42,819 nt of DNA. Origin: an uncultured Clostridia bacterium (GTDB taxonomy: Bacteria > Bacillota > Clostridia > Oscillospirales > CAG-272). The DNA is taken from positions 1 to 42,819 of the forward strand of contig CAJGCT010000009.1 of assembly GCA_904501985.1 (NCBI GenBank). The letters are read 5' to 3'. Below the pieces are notes generated by a model. It worked only from the letters and a program-made list of their open reading frames with translations, was not told the DNA's origin and did no database searches. Shown here in pieces: positions 20,957-27,872 of this stretch. Each line of letters opens with the position of its first letter. The first letter of the stretch is position 1. Both the position numbers and the translations under genes were made by a program.

Positions 20957-23920
20957 TTATTTATCGGATTCGCTCTGCTGATTTTTCTTAGCTTCTCTGT
21001 CAGCAAGAGTTTCACCAAGCTCAAGCGTATCAAGATCAAACTCTTTACGCTTTCTGGTGATCTCCTTGTTCATATCATCAATATAACCGAGGAGTCCTTC
21101 AACGGGATCTGCATGATTGTTATAAGCATCAAGGAATGCAAATCCTACATAACGGGAAATAATATATCCGCCGGGCATCTCAGGAATAGTCGCCAGATTG
21201 TTATACTGTGCAAGGATGTTATCGAGGTCGTTTGTTGACCACGGCAAGGAAGCAAGTGCTTCCTTATTAGCTGTTGCATACATGGATCCGGGACCTACGA
21301 TAGCGATCTTCTCGTTAGCGTAGCTGGACTGTGTTTCAGCAGTGGTAAACCAATCCATGTACTTCCAAGCATTCTCACGCTTCTCGCATCCGTTCATCAT
21401 AACGATAGCGGTAACAGTGGAGATAGCAGTATTGTTGATGTTGCCCTCTTCATCCTCCATACCGATAGAGGGAACAAATTCCCAAAGATCGCGTATTTCG
21501 GTTGCGAATACCGTCAGCTGATTATACATTGTAATATAGTCAGCGAAGATAAGGGGCATTTCACCGGTTCTGAAGCGGTTAGCCGCATCATAGGTGATGG
21601 GGAAGGAATACTGTGTGAAGTACGAGCACATAGTATCAAAAGCTTCAAGTGCCAGGTTGGAGTCAAGGTTAACTCTCATGCCATCATCAGCATAGAGATC
21701 GCCGCCCATCTGATAGAGGAACAGCTGGAGTCCGGGATAGTTTCCGGGAACGCCGACCTGCATGTTATTGTACTGAAGCACAGGAACTATGGACATAAGG
21801 TCGTCCCATGTCTTAGGGATGTCAACGCCCAGCTCAGCAAATACGTCCTTACGGTAGAATACCATGCTGAATGTCTGAGTTTCGGGCAGACCGTAGGTAG
21901 TTCCGTAAAGCGAAAGCGGAACGGTAGCGGATTCGGAGAATCTTGAAACGACCTCGTCGAAAGTATCAAAGTCGTTAAGCGGCTGTACCGCGTTACGAAT
22001 TGCATACTGAACAGGAATTGTCTGCGCATTCTCCATTGCTACATCAGGACCCATGCCAGCAAGAGTTGCGGGAAGCAAAGTACCTGCGGCAACAAGACGA
22101 AGATTAACGCCTATGTTCTGAGTGGATGTAAAGTAGTTATCGCAAAGAGCGCGGATAACCTGAGCGGAGTCGCGGTCAGTCTGTGTCCAAACATCAATTA
22201 CAGATGACTCGTCAAGCTCAATTGTTGCACCGAGGTTGGAGTAATCGGTGAAGAAGGACATTACAAACGCGCTGATCTCAAATCCTGCCGCTTCGAAGAA
22301 GTTGGCTTCAGCCTTGGGCATCTTTGATCCTGCAGGCTGAATAGAAATGTAGTCAAAGGAAAGCGGCTGATTTCTTACGCTGTTAAGCCATGTACCGAGA
22401 GTACCGATATAGGACTTCAGAGAGTCAAGGTTTCTTGCAACCTGGTCTTCATCGGTAGCCATAGTCTTGAGTACACGTGCGATGTTGTCAAGAGTTGCAG
22501 TGTTGTTGCCCTTTTCGCCGTTGATCTCAACGAGTATCTTTGAAATCTCGGTGAGTTCAAGATACTGAGCATACAAATCTCTGATGGTATCAGGAATAAG
22601 GTTTCTGAAGTTGTAGTCACGGTATTCATCGGGGTCTGCACCGGTGATCTGAAGTATTTTCAGATAATCGTTGTTGATAGAGGTAAGCGATGCCTGTACG
22701 CGTCCGATGATTTCACTCATATCACCAAGAACGACTTCAAATCGAATCGTATATTCCTTGCCTGCCTCAAAGTAAAATTCGAAAGAGCCTTCCTCACCTC
22801 CGATGGGAGCTGTCTGCCATACATCGGAATAGTTGAACTGAAGGAAATTCGCATCTTCAAAAGGCACTTCACCGTTTATGTAAATACGGCGGGAGGTGTA
22901 CATACCCGAAAGATCGGCCTGCTTGTAGCGCGGAACGATCTCATAAAGTCCGGATACTTCGGGAGTAAAGGAATATTCTATCCACTGACCTACGCTCTGC
23001 CATTTCGTACCGCCAATGTAGTTAAGCTTTGAAAGTGAGGGGTGCTGCGGCTGTGTAAGCGCGGAAGTTCTGTCATTGGCGGGATAGATGGTACTGTCAG
23101 ATGCTGCATCTGCAAGCTCTGCCTGAAGAATTATAGGCTCAGCACCGTCAGCCGGCTTGTAGCCTTTCTTCTCGTATTCCGCTTTCACCTCAGCGTATGT
23201 GGGAAGCTCCTCATAAGGATAAAGTGTGATTGATTTGATGATCAAATCTTCACGGGTAGCTTCAAGCGAAATGGTATGCTCGCCCTTTTCAAGAACGAAC
23301 TCGTAAGGATGAATATCATAACCGGTAGAGTCACTCGCCACATAGGTACTCCATTCGGGAGTTATGTACTTGTGAGGTCTGATATCATTACCTGCAAGGT
23401 CCGTCTCAAAGGCCACACCGCCATCGTCGGCAATCACAAACTCGTCGCGCCACACTTTTGTTATTGTGAGGTATCTCGCACCTTTGAACGGATATTCACC
23501 GTCGATGCGAAGTCTGCGCTCAATGGAGGTAGACTTTCCGTCCTCCGGGAAGTTGTACTCTATCTTCAGCGCATATTTCGCCGTAGACGGAATCTCAACA
23601 TTCCATGTTACGCTACCGCTGTCCGGAGTATAAATGCCTCCGCCGTTTAGCTCAACATCGGCATCAGTTTCCTCTTTGTTGTAGTCAACTGCGTTTATCA
23701 CTATTGTCTTTCGTGCGCGCGCAACATCAGCGTTTCTTGCTGCGTATTCGGCGTACTCTTCGGCACTGAGCAGATCGCGCACATCGTCTATATCATAGCC
23801 GACTGTGGACGACAGTTTGTCATCAGTTTCTTCCGCAGCAGTCGTAGTGCTGAATGCGGAGCCGAGCATAATCAATGATAAAAAAACAGCAGTTAACCGT
23901 GTTAATCTGGTTTTTGTCAT
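20957..23920 (-). CDS. Extracellular solute-binding protein with two N-terminal sugar-binding-like domains
   Basis: The 987-residue protein is far longer than the usual 400-550. After a signal peptide (residues 1-29, ending in STTTAA) come two beta-rich domains, about 75-235 and 265-410. They share the pattern R-R-x-x-I-[DN]-G-E-x-P-F (around 135-145 and 344-354) and a later Trp, so they look duplicated and resemble carbohydrate-binding modules. A helical stretch (about 415-545) leads to the family 1 solute-binding fold (about 560-940), with VFYRKDVFAELGVDIPKTWDDLM, GEMPLIFADY and ENAWKYMDWFTTAETQ. No lipobox Cys is present. The ATG at 23918-23920 is chosen because GGAGG lies close upstream; an open frame extends to 24073 but lacks a start signal. 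It opens the operon. Confidence 0.88.
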   Translation of the reverse strand: MTKTRLTRLTAVFLSLIMLGSAFSTTTAAEETDDKLSSTVGYDIDDVRDLLSAEEYAEYAARNADVARARKTIVINAVDYNKEETDADVELNGGGIYTPDSGSVTWNVEIPSTAKYALKIEYNFPEDGKSTSIERRLRIDGEYPFKGARYLTITKVWRDEFVIADDGGVAFETDLAGNDIRPHKYITPEWSTYVASDSTGYDIHPYEFVLEKGEHTISLEATREDLIIKSITLYPYEELPTYAEVKAEYEKKGYKPADGAEPIILQAELADAASDSTIYPANDRTSALTQPQHPSLSKLNYIGGTKWQSVGQWIEYSFTPEVSGLYEIVPRYKQADLSGMYTSRRIYINGEVPFEDANFLQFNYSDVWQTAPIGGEEGSFEFYFEAGKEYTIRFEVVLGDMSEIIGRVQASLTSINNDYLKILQITGADPDEYRDYNFRNLIPDTIRDLYAQYLELTEISKILVEINGEKGNNTATLDNIARVLKTMATDEDQVARNLDSLKSYIGTLGTWLNSVRNQPLSFDYISIQPAGSKMPKAEANFFEAAGFEISAFVMSFFTDYSNLGATIELDESSVIDVWTQTDRDSAQVIRALCDNYFTSTQNIGVNLRLVAAGTLLPATLAGMGPDVAMENAQTIPVQYAIRNAVQPLNDFDTFDEVVSRFSESATVPLSLYGTTYGLPETQTFSMVFYRKDVFAELGVDIPKTWDDLMSIVPVLQYNNMQVGVPGNYPGLQLFLYQMGGDLYADDGMRVNLDSNLALEAFDTMCSYFTQYSFPITYDAANRFRTGEMPLIFADYITMYNQLTVFATEIRDLWEFVPSIGMEDEEGNINNTAISTVTAIVMMNGCEKRENAWKYMDWFTTAETQSSYANEKIAIVGPGSMYATANKEALASLPWSTNDLDNILAQYNNLATIPEMPGGYIISRYVGFAFLDAYNNHADPVEGLLGYIDDMNKEITRKRKEFDLDTLELGETLADREAKKNQQSESDK

Positions 23921-24131
23921 TAACCTTTTCCTCCTGCCAAGAATTACTTTTGAAGGGTATAGAATCGCATAAAAGCCCTGTGCCCCCTGACAATCTGCAC
24001 TGCCGCGACCGTTTTTTAAGCGTGGCAAAAATGTAAAAAACGGCGCGTGCCGATGCGAAAAACGGCGGCACAAAGCATTGAACCAACCGACCGCTCCCCC
24101 GTTTTTTCGGAGAGTCTGCCGATTTTTTCAT
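23921..24131 (-). promoter_or_regulatory. Long structured leader of the glycan-transport operon
   Basis: From the likely start point near 24131 there are about 210 bases before the first ATG. The minus strand holds a hairpin with an AAAAAA loop (24094-24114), GC-rich self-pairing around 24040-24070, and two CCGTTTTTT-like tracts near 24010-24040. Several look like weak attenuators. I cannot match it to a named riboswitch. Confidence 0.4.
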
Positions 24132-24137
24132 ACCAAT

Positions 24138-24166
24138 ATAATAACATAACATCAAGAAAAAGTCAA
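24138..24166 (-). promoter_or_regulatory. Sigma-A type promoter of the glycan-transport operon
   Basis: On the minus strand TTGACT (24161-24166) and TATTAT (24138-24143) are 17 bases apart, each with one mismatch to consensus. Confidence 0.6.
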
Positions 24167-24665
24167 GAGCGGTATTATATCTCGATGTTTTCAGCTTCCG
24201 GCTTCGAATCTTCGATATGGCACGCTTAGCACTTGTTCACATTTCCATTTTTTCATTTTTCTTTTCGACACGCCGCCCACTCTATGCTTGTAGTATAATA
24301 TACGTAATGATAATTTACTATTTTTTACGTAAAATACGGCATTTTTTAGGATATGTAACACATTATGTCGACATCAGTAACTTTAATTTACTCATTTTAT
24401 GGGTTTGATAGAGTTTTCATAATGCAATATAGGCTCTATTTTATAAGACATTTTGCACAAAAATATCACGCTTTTTTCTACACATATGCAAAATGCACAA
24501 ATTAGCCGTTTTTTTGACAAATTTCGTCATTTCGATGGTTTTTTTACATTTTCATGCCTCATCACCGATTTGCGAGCATTTATTCACCCTAAGAAAAACA
24601 AATAGCGCGCAATGCAGTCTGCAACTGGGTACAGACAGGCATGCGCACTCTTACAAACGTATTAG
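24167..24665. other. Non-coding AT-rich region upstream of the transport operon
   Basis: About 500 bases hold no gene I can support; the short open frames lack ribosome binding sites. Visible items are a TATAAT with a preceding G at 24296-24301, a perfect 10-bp palindrome ATGTCGACAT (24364-24373), and two TGCACAAA copies (near 24453 and 24494). It may carry operators for the operon. Confidence 0.4.
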
Positions 24666-24707
24666 GGGGCGTCCCAAATGCATAATACAGAGCATTTGAG
24701 ACACCCC
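24666..24707. repeat. 42-base imperfect palindrome between iscU and the transport operon
   Basis: Arms of 16 bases (24666-24681 with 24692-24707) pair with two mismatches around a 10-base loop. No T tract follows on either strand. It lies 11 bases past the iscU stop and may act as a terminator-like or processing hairpin, or be a dispersed repeat. Confidence 0.6.
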
Positions 24708-24717
24708 ACAATCATAA

Positions 24718-25149
24718 TCAATGATGCTTGGTGCAGGTAGCGCAGTGTCCGGCGCAACCCTTACGCAAATCATGCTTTATACCTTTTTTATCGTAGTAGT
24801 TGGCAATCGCCTCTTTGACTGCTTCCTCAGCAAGCACTGAACAGTGTATCTTCTGCGGCGGAAGTCCGTCAAGTGCCTCGATAACAGCTTTATTGGTCAG
24901 CTTAAGTGCCTCCTCTACGGTTTTTCCCTTAATAAGCTCTGTCGCCATAGAGGATGTAGCAATAGCAGCTCCGCAACCGAAAGTCTTGAATTTTACGTCC
25001 TGTATGACCTCATTTTCGTCGATTTTAAGGTACATTCTCATAATATCGCCGCAGGTAGCATTTCCAACCTCACCTACAGCATCCGCATTTTCAATCTCGC
25101 CAACATTTCTCGGATTGGCAAAGTGATCCATAACTTTTTCGCTGTACAT
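24718..25149 (-). CDS. iscU: Fe-S cluster assembly scaffold IscU/NifU (N-terminal type) with cysteine-rich tail
   Basis: This scaffold receives sulfur from NifS and assembles iron-sulfur clusters in the cytoplasm. The 143 residues carry the three conserved cysteines C33 (ATCGD), C59 (TFGCGAA) and C103 (KIHCSVLA), plus D35. The C-terminus adds a short tail with C132, C136, C139 and two histidines that is absent from E. coli IscU; it could bind metal. It starts 31 bases after the nifS stop, the classic NifS-NifU order. Many Clostridia have this two-gene form without IscA or HscA/B. Confidence 0.95.
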   Translation of the reverse strand: MYSEKVMDHFANPRNVGEIENADAVGEVGNATCGDIMRMYLKIDENEVIQDVKFKTFGCGAAIATSSMATELIKGKTVEEALKLTNKAVIEALDGLPPQKIHCSVLAEEAVKEAIANYYDKKGIKHDLRKGCAGHCATCTKHH

Positions 25150-25180
25150 TGTATATCTCCTTAATAGGTATTGTTATTTT

Positions 25181-26347
25181 TTATGCGTTATATAACGGAC
25201 TCATCATTCTGAGGCGTTCAACTATAGCCGGCAGCTTTTCAAGGATGTAATCCACATCCTCATCCGTGGTATCTCTGCCGATCGAAAGTCTCAGCGAACC
25301 GTGTGCCTGTTCCACAGGCACTCCGATAGTCAGAAGAACGTGCGAGGGTTCCAAAGATGCCGACGAGCAAGCCGATCCGGTAGATGCGCAGATGCCTGCC
25401 ATATCAAGAAGCAGGAGCAAGCTCTCCCCCTCGATAAATTCAAAGGAAACATTCACATTTCCGGGAAGTCTTCCCTCTCTCGGTCCATTAAGACGGGTAC
25501 TCGGTATCTTCAGTATCTCGTCAATGAGTCTGTCGCGCATTTTTTCAACGCGAGTGCCCTCGGATATTCCAAAAACGGCATCCTCAAGTGCTTTTGCAAA
25601 GCCAACTATATAGGCAACATTCTCAGTACCGCCGCGACGGCTTCTTTCCTGACCGCCTCCGTCAATAAGGTTAAGAATGCGCACACCGTTTCTTATATAA
25701 AGCGCACCGATTCCTTTGGGAGCGTGTATTTTGTGTCCGGACATTGCCAGCATATCAACACCAAGCTCCGTTACATTTATATCAACAGCCCCCACCGCCT
25801 GTACGGCATCGGTAAACACAAGGGTCTTGGGGTTTTTAGCCTTTACAGCCGCCGTTATTTCACGGATAGGCTCAATTGTTCCGATCTCGTTGTTTGCAAA
25901 CATAATCTCAACAAGAATCGTATCCTCACGCATAGCAGATGCCACTGCCTCAGGTGTAACTCTGCCCACCTCGTCCGTGTCAAGATATGTTACCTCAAAA
26001 CCCTCTTTTTCAAGTGATTCGAGAGCATGAAGAACTGCATGGTGCTCGATCTTAGTAGATATTATATGCTTGCCTCTGTGCTGCATTGCATGAGCCGCAC
26101 CCTTTATCGCCCAGTTGTCGGCTTCAGAGCCGCTAGCGGTAAAATATATTTCGTTTGGCTTCGCACCAAGAAGCGCGGCTATTTTTTCCCTCGCCTCGGT
26201 TATAGCTGCCTTTGCCGCTCTGCCTTTTTGATGAAGGCTCGAGGGATTACCGTAAACCTCACCGAAATAAGGCATCATAGCTTCAAGCACCGCCGGGGAA
26301 GTTGATGTGGTCGCCGCATTGTCGGCATAAACCAATCTGTCTGCCAT
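25181..26347 (-). CDS. nifS: Cysteine desulfurase NifS/IscS
   Basis: This PLP enzyme takes sulfur from cysteine as a persulfide and passes it to the scaffold made by the next gene. The 388 residues start DRLVYADNAATTSTS and carry the PLP lysine K206 in SGHKIHAPKGIG, H103 in EHHAVL, and the active cysteine C327 in STGSACSS. The short loop around this Cys places it in the NifS/IscS class, not SufS. AGGGTGA lies 9 bases before the ATG. It leads the nifS-iscU unit. Confidence 0.96.
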   Translation of the reverse strand: MADRLVYADNAATTSTSPAVLEAMMPYFGEVYGNPSSLHQKGRAAKAAITEAREKIAALLGAKPNEIYFTASGSEADNWAIKGAAHAMQHRGKHIISTKIEHHAVLHALESLEKEGFEVTYLDTDEVGRVTPEAVASAMREDTILVEIMFANNEIGTIEPIREITAAVKAKNPKTLVFTDAVQAVGAVDINVTELGVDMLAMSGHKIHAPKGIGALYIRNGVRILNLIDGGGQERSRRGGTENVAYIVGFAKALEDAVFGISEGTRVEKMRDRLIDEILKIPSTRLNGPREGRLPGNVNVSFEFIEGESLLLLLDMAGICASTGSACSSASLEPSHVLLTIGVPVEQAHGSLRLSIGRDTTDEDVDYILEKLPAIVERLRMMSPLYNA

Positions 26348-26408
26348 AATATTTAGTCACCCTTTCGCTTTTGAAAGATATTAGTTGTATTTTTAGCAGT
26401 ATATATCA

Positions 26409-26447
26409 CTGCACATATATTGTATACCATTTTAGTGCAGATTTCAA
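26409..26447 (-). promoter_or_regulatory. Promoter of nifS-iscU with flanking inverted repeat
   Basis: On the minus strand TTGAAA (26442-26447) and TACAAT (26419-26424) are 17 bases apart. A 6-bp inverted repeat, CTGCAC (26409-26414) and GTGCAG (26435-26440), brackets the -10 box and could be an operator for a regulator encoded elsewhere. Confidence 0.5.
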
Positions 26448-26488
26448 TATACCGAATATACATTTCATGTAAATAATTCGTGAACTGT

Positions 26489-26926
26489 TTATCTGTACCG
26501 CTCTGCCTGCATACAGGCAAGCTCATCACAGCGCTCATTGTAAGGATGTCCCGCGTGACCCTTGACCCACACAAGCTTTACTTCATGAATTTCAAGAAGC
26601 TGAAGCAACCGCTCCCATAAATCGGGATTCAGTGCCGGAGACTTGTCTGACTTGACCCAGCCTCGCTGTTTCCATCCGTAGACCCATCTTTTTTCTATAG
26701 AATCAATTACATATTTTGAATCGGATGTGAGTGTAACCTCGCACGGCTCCTTCAGTGCTTCAAGTGCGCTGATTACAGCCATGAGCTCCATTCTGTTGTT
26801 TGTTGTATGGGCCTCTCCGCCGGACAGCTCTTTTTCGATGCCCTTGAAAACGATTACAGCACCCCAACCTCCCGGTCCGGGATTGTGCTTGCAGGCACCG
26901 TCAGTATAAATATCAACGCGTTTCAT
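26489..26926 (-). CDS. rnhA: Ribonuclease HI
   Basis: RNase HI cuts the RNA strand of RNA-DNA hybrids during replication and R-loop removal. The 145 residues match the family length. The catalytic set is present: D9 (IYTDGACKHNPGPGG), E47 (NNRMELMAV), D69 (TSDSKYV) and D134 (NERCDELA), with H124 in VKGHAGHPYN. The start is immediately after the stop of the PHP-domain gene, so the two are cotranscribed. Confidence 0.97.
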   Translation of the reverse strand: MKRVDIYTDGACKHNPGPGGWGAVIVFKGIEKELSGGEAHTTNNRMELMAVISALEALKEPCEVTLTSDSKYVIDSIEKRWVYGWKQRGWVKSDKSPALNPDLWERLLQLLEIHEVKLVWVKGHAGHPYNERCDELACMQAERYR

Positions 26927-27634
26927 TTAAACCCTCATAAATTCATTGTCTGCGTCGTAACGATCGGCGAAAATCTCACCCTTGCCGCTTTTCATAAGCG
27001 TGATAAACTCACCGACGCTCTTAATCCGCTCCGGAAGATAAACACCGCCGAGATGCTCACGCTTGCCCACATGATTGTCGGAGCCTGCGCACTTTATAAG
27101 CTTGTAGCTGTCTGCGTACCACAGGGCGCGGCGGTTTACCTCGGGGTCTTGCATACTCGCATTAAGCACCTCAACACCGTCGCAATCCCGTGGGATAAGG
27201 CGAATGTGGTCGATATAGCCTGCTTCACGGAACGGGTGGGCGTGAATGACCATGCCGCCGTCTGCCCGCACATTTTTCATATATTCACGGTAGTGCCAGC
27301 CAAGCTGGTCGGGGTGCTCATAAAGCCAATTTTCGTCAAGTCCGTATATGAGAAAATCATTACCCTTAATCGAGTATTCCCAGGCGAAGAACACGTCAAT
27401 ACCTATCCTATCGCCCTCTTTTTTTGCGTTTTTATAACCCTCGGTAAATTTCGCCACCCATTCATTCCAGGGAAGCTCGCGGGGCACAGCAGTGTTACCA
27501 TTGTAAAAATGATCGGTTATTATAATTCCCGTGTAACCGAGATATTTATAAAATCTTGCAAGTGATGCGCCGTCGATTCTAGAACATTTACTTCCCTCAG
27601 ATGTATGACAATGAGGCTCGTATTTATAAAGCAT
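26927..27634 (-). CDS. PHP-domain metal-dependent phosphoesterase
   Basis: PHP proteins are metal-dependent phosphoesterases related to histidinol phosphatase and the DNA polymerase PHP domain. The 235 residues carry the metal-binding motifs EPHCHTSEGS (H8, H10), TDHFY, an AWEYS segment with its Glu, HAHPFR and AGSDNH. Substrate is unknown. An open frame runs back to a GTG at 27679, but that is only a few bases from the likely transcript start. I choose the ATG at 27634, with GGGCGG 7 bases upstream; an ATG at 27649 is the alternative. It is followed without a gap by rnhA. Confidence 0.88.
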   Translation of the reverse strand: MLYKYEPHCHTSEGSKCSRIDGASLARFYKYLGYTGIIITDHFYNGNTAVPRELPWNEWVAKFTEGYKNAKKEGDRIGIDVFFAWEYSIKGNDFLIYGLDENWLYEHPDQLGWHYREYMKNVRADGGMVIHAHPFREAGYIDHIRLIPRDCDGVEVLNASMQDPEVNRRALWYADSYKLIKCAGSDNHVGKREHLGGVYLPERIKSVGEFITLMKSGKGEIFADRYDADNEFMRV

Positions 27635-27689
27635 ACCATCACCGCCCATAAAGTTTGTTTCGTGCAGCAATAAAAGCACTCCACTATAT

Positions 27690-27718
27690 ATTATACCACA
27701 CTTTTAAGCTTTTTTCAA
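27690..27718 (-). promoter_or_regulatory. Sigma-A type promoter of the PHP-rnhA unit
   Basis: On the minus strand TTGAAA and a perfect TATAAT (27690-27695) are separated by 17 bases. The start point falls near 27683, which argues against translation from the GTG at 27679. Confidence 0.75.
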
Positions 27719-27834
27719 ATATTTATATAAGTCATACTTGAAAATTTCGCATAAATATTCCCATATATTTTGTGTGAATTGACAGTGTAGCTGCCTAAGA
27801 ACCGTATTCTCCGCCACTTGGAGCTATACAAAGA

Positions 27835-27859
27835 GGGATGCAGTCAACGACTGCATCCC
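27835..27859 (-). terminator. Terminator-like hairpin after purL
   Basis: A perfect 11-bp stem (27835-27845 with 27849-27859, loop of 3) lies 13 bases past the purL stop. The T tract on the minus strand is weak (TCTTTG), so efficiency is uncertain. Confidence 0.65.
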
Positions 27860-27872
27860 AAAACAATTGCAA

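Noticed and set aside
23921..24073. N-terminal extension of the large solute-binding protein
   Set aside because: The extension would put the signal peptide in the middle of the chain, has no ribosome binding site, and covers the leader hairpins; the ATG at 23920 has a strong site.
24217..24699. Two small plus-strand frames (63 and 68 residues) in the non-coding region
   Set aside because: No ribosome binding site, biased toward Phe/Leu/His from AT-rich DNA, and one runs into the 42-base palindrome.
27635..27679. GTG start for the PHP-domain protein
   Set aside because: The likely transcript start is only about 4 bases upstream and there is no ribosome binding site.
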